Of a stretch of 28,120 nt of DNA, positions 15,351-23,617 are shown piece by piece. Source of the stretch: JANNFX01 sp031380225 (GTDB lineage Bacteria > Pseudomonadota > Alphaproteobacteria > Rhizobiales > Hyphomicrobiaceae); assembly GCA_031380225.1 (NCBI GenBank), contig JANNFX010000210.1, forward strand, positions 1 to 28,120, in the 5' to 3' direction. The notes under the pieces were generated by a model. The model searched no databases and was not told the DNA's origin. It saw only the letters and a program-made list of their open reading frames with translations. Both the position numbers and the translations under genes were made by a program. The stretch's first letter is position 1, and every line of letters starts with the position of its first letter.

Positions 15351-17627
15351 CTATTCGAACACCCGCTCAGCACTGCTGACGATGGCTTTCTGCTTGAGGC
15401 CACCCAGAATGTGGTTCAAGTGGGCCAGATCCAAGACTTCGACTTCAATACGCATTTCAGTGAAATCCACGGCTCGCTTGGTCAGGCGCAGGTTTTCGAT
15501 GTTGCCACCCGCTTGTCCGATCACATCGGCGATTTGGGCCAAAGATCCCGGCTTGTTGGGTGCTGACACACGGATGATGGCCGGAAACCGCTCAGGATTT
15601 TTGGGGTCGACATCCCACGATACATCGATCCAGCGTTCGTGCTCGAACTCTTTGAGTTTAGGCGAATGAATTTGGTAAATGTTGATGCCCTCGCCGGGAA
15701 CCAGCACGCCGACAATGCGATCTCCGGGTATCGCGCCGCCGTCAGGCAACCGGACTGGCATATCGGTCTTCATGCCCCTGAGCGAAACGGCGCCGCCGCC
15801 GGGCTCCACCTGCCCCGCCGCCACGCCATCAGGTTTGACATTGTCTGGCCCTGACGCCGAACCCATGCGAAACTTGAGACCGGGGACGTTGATGAAATTA
15901 AACCAGCCGTTCTGCCCGCGGCTGTGATCGAGCCGCCCGGCCGGTTTGTAGGCGAGTTTGACAGCATCGGGCGCCAGCGCGGCAACAGCCGTGTCAACCG
16001 GCACTTCACTCCGCGCAATAGCTCCAAGCGCGTCCTCCGCCGACTTTTGGTTCAATGCCGGCAAGGCTTTTTTTAATTGGTCTTCAGAGTATGTGCGCCC
16101 AACACGCTCAAGCGCCGCAGTCAGTAAACGCCGCCCGAGTTCAGCAAACTGCCGCTTACCTGCGTCACGCGCAGCGCGGCGGATCGCTGACCGAGCACGC
16201 CCGGTGACTGCGAAATTTTCCCACGCTGCCGGCCGGCTGTGGGTTTTCGACGTTGTGATCTCAACTTCATCGCCGTTGCGGAGCTGCGTGTCGATCGGAA
16301 CGTGGCGGCCGTTGACAATGGCGCCACTCGCAAGATTGCCGACGTCGGTATGGACTGCGTAGGCGAAATCCAACGGCGTGGCGCCGCGCGGCAGAGCAAT
16401 TAAGCGGCCCTTCGGGGAAAAACAATAAACCTGATCCTGGAACAGCTCGAGCTTGGTATGCTCCAAAAACTCTTCTGGATTGTTGCCTTCGAGAAGCGTC
16501 GCCACCAAATGACGAAGCCAGGCATAGGGACCGATATCTTTTTCGGTTTGGCCATCCTTAAGGACGATGCCGTGGCCGTTGACTTTGAGGCTCTGACTTT
16601 CTTTGTAGAGGGCGTGGGCCGCGACACCATCTTCGGAAATCTCATGCATCTTGCGGGTGCGGATTTGTAACTCGACGCGCTGATGGCGCGGCCCGACAAC
16701 GGTCGTATGAATCGACTGATAGTTATTTTGCTTTGGTGTCGAGATGTAATCTTTGAACCGGCCCGGCACCGTCCGCCATTTGACATGCGCCAGCCCAAGC
16801 GCGCGGTAACAGTCATCAACCGAATCGACGATGACCCGGAACGCATAGATGTCGGACAGTTGCTCTAAACCGATCTGGCGGTTCTGCATTTTGCTCCAGA
16901 TCGAAAACGGCTTTTTCTCGCGGCCGGAAATCTCGCCAGCTATTTCGGATTCAGTCAGCATTGCATCAAGGGCTGACCGGATATCTTCGACCAAGCCTTC
17001 GTTCTTCTGCCGCAACTCCGCGAGCTTGCCGGTAACAGTTTGGAACGCATCAGCAAACAACCACTTGAAGGCTAACGTTTCGAGTTCGTCGCGGATGCCC
17101 TGCATCCCCATGCGGCCTGCGAGAGGCGCGTAAATATCAAGGGTTTCTTGCGAGACGCGCTGGCGTCCCTCCTCCGTCATATGCTCAAGCGTGCGCATGT
17201 TGTGCAGGCGGTCAGCGAGTTTAACCAACAACACGCGAATGTCGCTTGAGATTGCGATCAAGAGCTTGCGAAAATTTTCGGCCTGTTCGGCTTTGCGGCT
17301 GACGAGATCCAGGCGTTTGATCTTGGTCAGGCCATCGACCAACTTGCCAATTTCCTTGCCAAACAATTGATCGATCTCGGCCCTGGTCGCGGCCGTGTCT
17401 TCAATCACATCGTGCAACAGCGCTGTCGCGATGGTTGCATCGTCGAGCCGGAGATCGGTGAGGATGGCGGCGACTTCTAAGGGATGGGAAAAATACGGGT
17501 CACCCGATTTGCGCTTCTGGTGCCCGTGCGCCTTCATCGCGTAAACGTATGCGCGATTGAGAAGGGCCTCATCGGCCGAAGGATCGTATTTTTGAACCCG
17601 TTCAACGAGTTCATACTGACGCATCAT
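15351..17627 (-). CDS. rsh: Bifunctional (p)ppGpp synthetase/hydrolase, Rel/SpoT family
   Basis: This 758-residue full-length Rsh both makes and degrades the alarmone (p)ppGpp. The N-terminal HD hydrolase domain is intact (PYFSHPLEVA with His48, ATALLHDVIEDT with His72-Asp73, KLADRLHNMRTL). The synthetase domain follows (SIWSKM, DIYAFRVIV at about 259-267, then RFKDYISTPK at 290-299). The RxKD motif there is the bifunctional SpoT/Rel signature, as opposed to ExDD of synthetase-only RelA. A TGS domain lies at about 390-455 (PLDFAYAVHTDVG), and an ACT domain closes the protein (NKPGSLAQIADVI, AGGNIENLRLT). Two adjacent ATG codons (17627 and 17624) can serve as start. It lies downstream of rpoZ and upstream of pdxJ on the same strand. 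The single Rsh is typical of alphaproteobacteria. Confidence 0.96.
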   Translation of the reverse strand: MMRQYELVERVQKYDPSADEALLNRAYVYAMKAHGHQKRKSGDPYFSHPLEVAAILTDLRLDDATIATALLHDVIEDTAATRAEIDQLFGKEIGKLVDGLTKIKRLDLVSRKAEQAENFRKLLIAISSDIRVLLVKLADRLHNMRTLEHMTEEGRQRVSQETLDIYAPLAGRMGMQGIRDELETLAFKWLFADAFQTVTGKLAELRQKNEGLVEDIRSALDAMLTESEIAGEISGREKKPFSIWSKMQNRQIGLEQLSDIYAFRVIVDSVDDCYRALGLAHVKWRTVPGRFKDYISTPKQNNYQSIHTTVVGPRHQRVELQIRTRKMHEISEDGVAAHALYKESQSLKVNGHGIVLKDGQTEKDIGPYAWLRHLVATLLEGNNPEEFLEHTKLELFQDQVYCFSPKGRLIALPRGATPLDFAYAVHTDVGNLASGAIVNGRHVPIDTQLRNGDEVEITTSKTHSRPAAWENFAVTGRARSAIRRAARDAGKRQFAELGRRLLTAALERVGRTYSEDQLKKALPALNQKSAEDALGAIARSEVPVDTAVAALAPDAVKLAYKPAGRLDHSRGQNGWFNFINVPGLKFRMGSASGPDNVKPDGVAAGQVEPGGGAVSLRGMKTDMPVRLPDGGAIPGDRIVGVLVPGEGINIYQIHSPKLKEFEHERWIDVSWDVDPKNPERFPAIIRVSAPNKPGSLAQIADVIGQAGGNIENLRLTKRAVDFTEMRIEVEVLDLAHLNHILGGLKQKAIVSSAERVFE

Positions 17628-17720
17628 GCTCCGCCCTCGACAGCGCCTGGCGGGTCTCGAGTGATGAGAAGTGACGCCGCGGGCACGATGCTAACGCACT
17701 CAGTGCCCGGGTCACAATGC

Positions 17721-18185
17721 TTAACGGCCGCGGTCGCGGTCGCGGTCACGATCACGATCACGGTCCCGGTCGCGTGACCCACCACCGCCGGTGTTTGACG
17801 AAGGCTCAAGGGGTGTCATGCTTTCCAGGCCGCGCAACAATTGCTCTTCGGATAGCACATCGACTTGATTGTCTGACGACTGGTCGTCGCGACCTAAGAT
17901 CGGACCACGGCGTTCAGTTGCGATCGACGGAGCGGCAGCGGCTTCCGGCTCATCGACTTCGACATTCTTCTGGATCGAGTGGATCAGCGCTTCGCGCATA
18001 TCTTCAGGCGAAATGGTTTTTTCGGCGATCTCGCGGAGAGCTATGACAGGGTTTTTGTCATTGTCCGGATCGACGGCCACTGCGGCACCATTGGCAATCG
18101 AGCGTGCGCGATGAGCAGTTAGGAGAACCAATTCAAAACGGTTCGGGATCTTGTCTACGCAGTCTTCGACAGTCACGCGCGCCAT
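17721..18185 (-). CDS. rpoZ: DNA-directed RNA polymerase omega subunit with an Arg-Asp tail
   Basis: This 154-residue omega subunit helps assemble and stabilise the RNA polymerase core by clamping the beta-prime C-terminus, and in proteobacteria it takes part in one ppGpp binding site. The conserved part is MARVTVEDCVDKIPNRFELVLLTAHRAR and NDKNPVIALREIAEKTISPEDMREALI (about 1-80). An acidic alphaproteobacterial extension follows, then a Gly run and a tail of seven Arg-Asp pairs ending RGR. The ATG at 18185 gives the canonical N-terminus; the open frame extends 37 codons upstream without family similarity. It precedes rsh by 93 bp, the usual rpoZ-spoT order, so polymerase subunit and alarmone enzyme are probably coexpressed. 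Confidence 0.95.
   Translation of the reverse strand: MARVTVEDCVDKIPNRFELVLLTAHRARSIANGAAVAVDPDNDKNPVIALREIAEKTISPEDMREALIHSIQKNVEVDEPEAAAAPSIATERRGPILGRDDQSSDNQVDVLSEEQLLRGLESMTPLEPSSNTGGGGSRDRDRDRDRDRDRDRGR
17730..17774 (-). repeat. Hexanucleotide tandem repeat encoding (Arg-Asp)7 in rpoZ
   Basis: Units of six bases (variants of cgcgac, cgtgat and cggtgacc-like on the coding strand) repeat seven times in frame. Codons vary (CGC, CGT, CGG for Arg; GAC, GAT for Asp), so the protein repeat seems kept while the DNA repeat has drifted. Length variation by replication slippage would stay in frame. Confidence 0.75.
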
Positions 18186-18441
18186 GTCTTGTACCTTCGA
18201 AAAAAGATGCCGATTAACCAACACGTTTAGCGAGTCGCACGCCTGCGCAACTCGCTTCCACGTTGAGTGGCCGATTTCAAGTCCGTCCCATGGCATCTAT
18301 CGGACCGGTTTGCAAGCACGTGCTACCGATCTACACTGCAGTGGCAGCGCTGACGGTTTAGCTACTGAAAATCTCAGCGATATTTGACGCTTACGTCATA
18401 AATCTGATTGAATTAGAGTGGACACAATGAAAGTCTTGTGT

Positions 18442-18472
18442 AACTTCCGCGGCTTGTTTCAAGTCTGAAGTT
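18442..18472. other. Nested hairpin in the rpoZ-NYN intergenic region
   Basis: AACTTC (18442-18447) pairs with GAAGTT (18467-18472), and inside them CTTG (18453-18456) pairs with CAAG (18460-18463) around a TTT loop, with unpaired bases between the stems. It could be part of a leader RNA, a small RNA or an operator. Nothing in the window says which. Confidence 0.35.
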
Positions 18473-18601
18473 GCGCTGTAAGCGTACACAGAACTCTACT
18501 CTGTAGAAGACAATAAATGTCAGGTACTGTAATATATGGTACCAACGGGAAGACGGGGATGCGGGGGCATCTGCCGACGGCAGTTACAAAAAAACAAAGC
18601 A

Positions 18602-18635
18602 ATGTCACTCCCTTGGCGGGTAATTAGAGTGACAT
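18602..18635. promoter_or_regulatory. Perfect 9-bp inverted repeat upstream of the NYN gene
   Basis: ATGTCACTC at 18602-18610 is exactly mirrored by GAGTGACAT at 18627-18635, with a 16-base spacer. It ends 18 bases before the start codon, just ahead of the AGAGG ribosome binding site (18642-18646). It could be a repressor operator or a hairpin in the mRNA leader that influences translation. Confidence 0.5.
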
Positions 18636-18653
18636 ACAACTAGAGGTTAGGAA

Positions 18654-19316
18654 ATGCATTTCTATCAAAGCGAACGCGTCGCGCTCTTTATCGATGGCGC
18701 CAACTTGTACGCCACCTCGAAATCACTCGGTTTTGATATTGATTACAAAAAACTTCTGAATTTGTTCCGGAACAAAGCCCAGCTGATCCGAGCGCTATAC
18801 TACACGGCCTTGGCCGAAGATCAGGAATACTCGTCGATCCGGCCATTGATCGATTGGCTAGACTACAATGGTTACACCATGGTGACAAAGCCGGTGAAGG
18901 AATTCACCGACGCGTCTGGCCGCCGCAAAATCAAGGGCAACATGGACATCGAACTCGCTGTCGATGCTATGCGGTTGTCTGAAAATCTCGATCACATCGT
19001 GTTGTTCTCAGGCGATGGCGACTTCAAATCTCTGGTCTCGGCGCTCCAGCAAAAGGGCAAGCGCGTCAGTGTGATTTCTACACTCCAGACCCAGCCGCCA
19101 ATGGTCTCGGACGATCTCCGCCGCCAGGCTGATCAATTTATCGATATCGCAGATCTTGAAACCATGATCTGCCGCGACAGTGCCGGTGGACCGCGGGTTG
19201 CGCGTGGTGAAGGCCGCGATTTGCCACGCAGCTTTACTCCACCCCGCGCGGCTCCTCAATATGGCAGCCGCGATCCGGCCTTTGCCGAAGGCGACGATTT
19301 GGCTGACGACATTTAG
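18654..19316 (+). CDS. NYN-domain (LabA/DUF88, PIN-like) protein
   Basis: This 220-residue protein has the NYN domain, a PIN-like fold of predicted metal-dependent ribonucleases. The acidic active site residues are visible: ALFIDGANLY at 10-19 (Asp14, Asn17), GNMDIELAVDAM at 95-106 (Asp98, Asp104), and LFSGDGDFKSLVSAL at 117-131 (Asp121, Asp123). A disordered tail of about 45 residues rich in Arg, Pro and Gly follows. ATG at 18654 is preceded by AGAGG with a seven-base gap. In alphaproteobacteria this gene commonly lies near rpoZ-rsh. The substrate is unknown; an RNA role is inferred from the fold. A uracil-DNA glycosylase gene follows on the same strand 58 bp downstream. Confidence 0.9.
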   Translation: MHFYQSERVALFIDGANLYATSKSLGFDIDYKKLLNLFRNKAQLIRALYYTALAEDQEYSSIRPLIDWLDYNGYTMVTKPVKEFTDASGRRKIKGNMDIELAVDAMRLSENLDHIVLFSGDGDFKSLVSALQQKGKRVSVISTLQTQPPMVSDDLRRQADQFIDIADLETMICRDSAGGPRVARGEGRDLPRSFTPPRAAPQYGSRDPAFAEGDDLADDI

Positions 19317-19340
19317 GCAGTTGTGCTCGACACCGATTTG

Positions 19341-19362
19341 AAGCGGCAGGTGATTGCCGCTT
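19341..19362 (+). terminator. Hairpin between the NYN and uracil-DNA glycosylase genes
   Basis: AAGCGGCA (19341-19348) and TGCCGCTT (19355-19362) form a perfect 8-bp stem with a six-base loop. Only a short T stretch follows, so as a terminator it is weak. It also covers the in-frame TTG at 19354, which argues against that codon as the start of the downstream gene. Confidence 0.3.
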
Positions 19363-19374
19363 TGGATCGATCCG

Positions 19375-20046
19375 ATGACAAAATCCTCACATTCGAACGC
19401 ATCACTTGACGAGCCGCCACGCGATTGCCGCCGCTGTGAGCGGCTCGCTTGTTTTCGCGACCAGAACAAAGCCGCTGAACCAACTTGGTTCAATGGTCCG
19501 GTGCCGTGTTTTGGGACCGGCAACGCCCGGCTGGCCATTGCAGGACTTGCACCTGGGCTCAAAGGCGCCAATCGCACAGGCCGGCCCTTCACTGGCGACT
19601 ATGCCGGCGATTTGCTCTACGCAACACTGCTAAAGTTTGGCTTCGCCACAGGACTGTACGACGCCCGCCCTGACGATGGCTTGCGGCTTCAGGATTGCCT
19701 GATCGTTAATGCAGTCCGCTGCGTGCCACCGCAAAACAAACCCGAACCCAACGAAATTGCGAATTGCCGGCCGTTTTTTACGGCCCGCCTTGAGACGATG
19801 CCGAAGCTGTCGGCCATTCTCGCCTTGGGCCGCATTGCCCATGATCAGGTGTTAGCAGCGCGCGGATTAAAAAAATCGCTATACGCCTTCAGCCATGGCG
19901 CACGTCATGAAATTGACGGCGGTGTCGCATTATTCGATAGCTACCACTGCTCGCGTTACAATACCAACACAGGCCGGTTGACCACTGAAATGTTCGAAGC
20001 CGTTTTTGCTGATATCCGGTCCGGACTTGGCCGGTCAGACGCTTAA
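19375..20046 (+). CDS. Uracil-DNA glycosylase, family 5 (UDGb type, Fe-S)
   Basis: This 223-residue glycosylase removes uracil, and in this family also other deaminated bases, from DNA. Iron-sulphur ligands are visible as Cys18 and Cys21 (CRRC), Cys116 (NAVRCVPP) and Cys131. Active-site motif 1 reads IAGLAPGLKGANRTGRPFTGD at about 55-75; NAVRCVPPQNKP is the second landmark, and HCSRYNTNTGRLT corresponds to the H-(P/C)-S motif. The GLAPG loop and the missing polar catalytic residue fit family 5 (UDGb) better than family 4. The start is uncertain: ATG at 19375 is preferred over an in-frame TTG at 19354. Its TAA overlaps that of the convergent gene at 20043 by two bases. It complements exonuclease III at 3703-4488 in base excision repair. 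Confidence 0.88.
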   Translation: MTKSSHSNASLDEPPRDCRRCERLACFRDQNKAAEPTWFNGPVPCFGTGNARLAIAGLAPGLKGANRTGRPFTGDYAGDLLYATLLKFGFATGLYDARPDDGLRLQDCLIVNAVRCVPPQNKPEPNEIANCRPFFTARLETMPKLSAILALGRIAHDQVLAARGLKKSLYAFSHGARHEIDGGVALFDSYHCSRYNTNTGRLTTEMFEAVFADIRSGLGRSDA

Positions 20047-20627
20047 CTCGCTAACGCCGTCATGTACCGGCGATCCCAGACCGGTTGGCTGAGGATGGCT
20101 GCTGCCACGCCGCCACCATAAGTGGACAGCAACTCATCGCGAAACTGTTCAAAAGTATTTGCCTCAGGATGAGCGCCGCCCAGAGCCAGCATGCGCTGAT
20201 ACCAGATCTGCACACGGCGCCAGCCGCGCGCGTCACCACCAGTTTCGGGCAACGAGAATTTTTGCACCATCATTTGCCGGCTCACGATCTGAGCCGCCCG
20301 GTCCTGACCAAGACCCGACGCTGCGAGAATATCGAGCACAGCGCAAACGCGGGCCATGATCTCAGAATTGAAGCCAGCCTCAATGCGGCGGCGCTCGTTA
20401 TCCAACTGGCGGCTCGGTTGATTGTCGTAAATCACTTCGAGATCGGCATGCAGGTCGAGAAGCGGGCAGAGGGTTTGCATGCTCGCGCCTTCGGCATGCA
20501 AGTATTCAGCAATGATCGAGAGATATTCGAGCCGAACGGCCTTCGCCGTTGCCTCAGAGGCCGTCGCCTCGCAAATCGCCGCCAGCGCGCCAAGCTTTTC
20601 AAAGACTGGCTTTGATCTGTCGTACAT
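20043..20627 (-). CDS. Conserved-looking protein of unknown function
   Basis: This protein of 194 residues, counted from the ATG at 20627, is not a family I recognise. It is soluble and mostly helical, with no signal peptide or membrane segment. Visible segments are FEKLGALAAICEATASEATAK, EYLSIIAEYLHAEGASMQTLC, LDLHADLEVIYDNQPSRQLDNERRRIEAGFN, and WRRVQIWYQRMLALGG. An upstream in-frame ATG at 20693 would add 22 residues that look non-coding (rich in N, Y and C); neither start has a clear Shine-Dalgarno sequence. It lies downstream of yejF on the same strand, so it could be the last gene of that operon, and its stop overlaps that of the convergent glycosylase gene. Coding style is like its neighbours, so it is probably real. 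Confidence 0.65.
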   Translation of the reverse strand: MYDRSKPVFEKLGALAAICEATASEATAKAVRLEYLSIIAEYLHAEGASMQTLCPLLDLHADLEVIYDNQPSRQLDNERRRIEAGFNSEIMARVCAVLDILAASGLGQDRAAQIVSRQMMVQKFSLPETGGDARGWRRVQIWYQRMLALGGAHPEANTFEQFRDELLSTYGGGVAAAILSQPVWDRRYMTALAS

Positions 20628-20721
20628 CGCGACGAACCTGTTGAGGGGATGATAGTTACAATTGGAGGAATTGTATCCATCGCGGGTAAGCATTTCGTTT
20701 AGCCGAATGCTTAATGGCCGG

Positions 20722-22395
20722 TTACGAAGCGGCGGCCTTGCTGCTGCCGACCACTGTCAAGTCGAACGCAGCCGCCATCAGCGCGCGCGTGTAGTCTTGC
20801 TTCGGCGCTTTGAAAACGTCCTCGGCTGGGCCTTCTTCGACCACTTTGCCGTTCTTCATTACGAGAATATAGTTGCACAGTGCACGCACGACCTTGAGGT
20901 CGTGTGAAATGAATAGGTACGCCAGATTGCGGCGCTCCTGCAAAGCCCTGAGCAAGTCGACGATCTGCGCCTGCACGCTCATGTCGAGGGCGCTGGTCGG
21001 CTCATCTAGCATGATAAATTTAGGCTCAAGTGCCATGGCGCGCGCAATAGCGATCCGCTGACGCTGGCCGCCAGAAAATTCATGCGGGTAGCGGTCCAGC
21101 ATGGCGGGATCCAATCCAACATCTTTCAACGCCAGACCGGCGCGCGAGCGGCGCGCGTCATAGTCGAGATCGGGCTGCTGGATCAGCATACCTTCTTCGA
21201 TGATCTCGAAAACTGACAGCCTTGGAGAGAGCGACCCATAAGGGTCTTGAAATACGATCTGCATCTCTTTGCGCAGCGGCCGCATTTCTTTCGATGTTGT
21301 GCCTTGGATGTTTCGGCCGAGATAGACAATCGGCCCATCCGATGAGATTAACCGCAGCAAAGCCAAGCCGAGCGTCGTCTTCCCGGATCCTGATTCACCA
21401 ACCACACCCACCGTCTGGCCCTGCCGGACTTTGAGCGATACGCCATCGACGGCCTTGATGTGATCGACGGTCCTTTGCAATAGGCCGCGCTTGATTGGGA
21501 ACCATACTTTGAGATCAGTAGTCTCAAGCACAGCCGGGGCGGCAGACTTGTATTCCGGCGGCTTGCCCTTTGGCTCTGCAGCCAGCAAATGCTTGGTGTA
21601 GGCGTGCTTGGCAGCTGTAAAAATTTGCTCGGTCGGGCCATCCTCGACCACATATCCGTCTTGCATGACGTAGACCCGTTCCGCCATGCGCCGCACGATG
21701 CCGAGATCATGGGTAATCAGCAGCAGCGCCATACCCATCTCACGCTGCAGATCCTTAAGCAGCAGCAAAATTTGCGCTTGAATTGTTACGTCGAGCGCAG
21801 TCGTTGGCTCATCTGCGATCAACAAATCTGGCTCGTTGGCGAGCGCCATCGCGATCATGACGCGCTGACGCTGGCCGCCCGACAACTGGTGCGGAAACGC
21901 CGATAGCCGCTGTTCGGGGTTAGGAATGCCGACGCGCTTCAAGAGTTCCAACACCCGCTTTTGCACGGCCGCTCCATCCATGCCGCGGTGCAGCTTCAGC
22001 ATTTCGCCAACCTGCCGCTCGATCGAGTGCAGCGGATTGAGCGACGTCATCGGCTCTTGGAAGATCATCGAAATCTTGGCGCCGCGGATCGACCGCATCT
22101 CGTCTTCAGAAGCCTGCAGAATATCGCGGCCGCCAAACATGATCTGCCCGGCTGGATGGGAGGCTGCGGGATAGGGCAACAGCTTCAAAATCGACAGCGC
22201 AGACACGGTCTTACCTGAACCAGACTCGCCGACGAGCGCAACCGTCTCGCCTTTGCCAATCGAGAACGAGACGCCTTTGACGGCGACCGATTCTTTGTTG
22301 CCGGCGCGAAACGCGACGACGAGATTTTTAACATCGATCAATGAAGCGGCCTGGGTCGCGGTCAGGGTCGCGTCAGTGGTCACGGCAGTGGTCAC
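20722..22395 (-). CDS. yejF: Peptide ABC transporter ATP-binding protein YejF (two ATPase domains)
   Basis: This 557-residue protein fuses the two ATPase domains that power the YejABEF importer, where Opp/Dpp systems use two proteins. Domain 1 has Walker A GESGSGKT at 56-63, signature LSGGQ at 171-175 and Walker B LLIADE at 191-196. Domain 2 has Walker A GESGSGKT at 333-340, FSGGQ at 440-444 and IMLDEP at 461-466. The oligopeptide-transporter C-terminal motif (AYTKHLLAAEP) follows domain 1. The start is a GTG at 22395, with AGGAG seven bases upstream overlapping the yejE TAG stop, so translation is coupled. It is the last transporter gene of yejA2-yejA1-yejB-yejE-yejF. Confidence 0.95.
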   Translation of the reverse strand: MTTAVTTDATLTATQAASLIDVKNLVVAFRAGNKESVAVKGVSFSIGKGETVALVGESGSGKTVSALSILKLLPYPAASHPAGQIMFGGRDILQASEDEMRSIRGAKISMIFQEPMTSLNPLHSIERQVGEMLKLHRGMDGAAVQKRVLELLKRVGIPNPEQRLSAFPHQLSGGQRQRVMIAMALANEPDLLIADEPTTALDVTIQAQILLLLKDLQREMGMALLLITHDLGIVRRMAERVYVMQDGYVVEDGPTEQIFTAAKHAYTKHLLAAEPKGKPPEYKSAAPAVLETTDLKVWFPIKRGLLQRTVDHIKAVDGVSLKVRQGQTVGVVGESGSGKTTLGLALLRLISSDGPIVYLGRNIQGTTSKEMRPLRKEMQIVFQDPYGSLSPRLSVFEIIEEGMLIQQPDLDYDARRSRAGLALKDVGLDPAMLDRYPHEFSGGQRQRIAIARAMALEPKFIMLDEPTSALDMSVQAQIVDLLRALQERRNLAYLFISHDLKVVRALCNYILVMKNGKVVEEGPAEDVFKAPKQDYTRALMAAAFDLTVVGSSKAAAS

Positions 22396-22404
22396 GGGCA
22401 GCTC

Positions 22405-23616
22405 CTACTTGAACGTTTTGCGCGGATCGAGCGCATCGCGCACCGCTTCGAAGATGAAGATCAACAGCGACAGCGTAATCGAGATCGCGAGAAAACCGGT
22501 AATGCCAAGCCAAGGCGCCTCGAGATACTTCTTACCCTGCAGCAAAAGCTCGCCAAGCGACGGCGACCCGGGCGGCAAGCCAACGCCGAGGAAGTCAAGC
22601 GAGGTCAAGGTCGTGATCGAACCCGAAAGCTGGAACGGCAAGAACGTCAACGTGGCAACCGTGGCGTTCGGCAACAGATGCTTCCACATGATGGTTGTAT
22701 CGGAGAGCCCCAACGCCCTAGCCGCGCGCACATACTCGAGATTTCGGCCCCGCAAGAACTCGGCCCGGACGACGCCAACGAGCGATGTCCAATTGAAGGC
22801 CAGCAGCACCAACAGCAGAGTCCAAAAGCCGGGGATCAACACGGCAGCGATGATAATCAGTATGTAAAGCGTCGGAATGTTCGACCAGATCTCAAGGAAA
22901 CGCTGCATCAAGAGATCGGTCCAGCCGCCATAGTAACCTTGCACGGCACCGGCAATAATGCCGAGAATACTCGATAGAATTGTCAGGATTAGACCGAACA
23001 GCACCGAAATGCGAAAGCCATAGATGACGCGCGCCAGCACATCGCGGCCCTGATCATCGAGGCCGAGCCAGTTCATGTTGCCGAGCGAGGTGTAGCGCGC
23101 CATTTGATCAAGCGGCGCAGGACATAATGGGATGCTTGACGCCCATAGCGGCGGTGCTGGGAAACCAAGGCCGGGGCTCGACTTCCCGGCCTTGTCCGTC
23201 GTGCAATTGCCTTCTGCATTCTGCCGCGTCGGATAATCTTTATTGATGGTATCATCGCCGTAGCGGACTGGCGGCCATACCATCCAGCCGTTGGCTTCAA
23301 TCTCGTTTGAAATCACGGGATCGCGATAGTCGGTCACCGCCAAAAACCCGCCGAATTTTTCTTCCGGGTAATCGACCATGGCCGGGAACAGGATTTCGCC
23401 CTTGTAGCTCGCGATCAGCGGCCGGTCATTGGCGATCAACTCAGCGAACAACGTCAGAAAGAACAACGCCAGGAAGATCCACAGACTCCAATAGCCGCGT
23501 CGGTTGGCGCGGAACGCCTGCCAGCGGCGTTCATTAATTGGCGACAGCACGAAGCGATCGGCCATCCATTGCCTTACGCCTTTAGTGGCGTTTGTTTGCA
23601 CTGCGGGAGCTGCCAT
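22405..23616 (-). CDS. yejE: Peptide ABC transporter permease YejE
   Basis: This 403-residue inner membrane permease is of the OppC/DppC class. A first membrane helix lies at about 43-62, preceded by SPINERRWQAFRANRRGYWS, which is very like E. coli YejE. A periplasmic stretch (about 63-180) follows, then LGLDDQGRDVLARVIYGFRISVLFG and five hydrophobic segments. The EAA loop that contacts the ATPase is FLRGRNLEYVRAARALG at about 287-303. The periplasmic part carries two cysteines (138 and 165) in a segment (about 134-180) that I recall as absent in E. coli YejE, explaining the greater length. The ATG at 23616 is one base after the yejB stop, with GGAGG upstream. It pairs with YejB to form the channel. 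Confidence 0.94.
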   Translation of the reverse strand: MAAPAVQTNATKGVRQWMADRFVLSPINERRWQAFRANRRGYWSLWIFLALFFLTLFAELIANDRPLIASYKGEILFPAMVDYPEEKFGGFLAVTDYRDPVISNEIEANGWMVWPPVRYGDDTINKDYPTRQNAEGNCTTDKAGKSSPGLGFPAPPLWASSIPLCPAPLDQMARYTSLGNMNWLGLDDQGRDVLARVIYGFRISVLFGLILTILSSILGIIAGAVQGYYGGWTDLLMQRFLEIWSNIPTLYILIIIAAVLIPGFWTLLLVLLAFNWTSLVGVVRAEFLRGRNLEYVRAARALGLSDTTIMWKHLLPNATVATLTFLPFQLSGSITTLTSLDFLGVGLPPGSPSLGELLLQGKKYLEAPWLGITGFLAISITLSLLIFIFEAVRDALDPRKTFK

Positions 23617-23617
23617 T

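Larger units (their letters stand above)
18186..18653. promoter_or_regulatory. Divergent control region between rpoZ and the NYN gene
   Basis: These 468 bp are AT-richer than their surroundings and hold no convincing gene. They contain several symmetric sequences: TGACG-ctta-CGTCA at 18385-18398, a nested hairpin at 18442-18472, an exact 10-bp direct repeat AATTAGAGTG (18411-18420 and 18622-18631), and a perfect inverted repeat at 18602-18635. Promoters for rpoZ and for the plus-strand NYN gene must lie here, but I could not place -35/-10 boxes with confidence. Confidence 0.5.
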
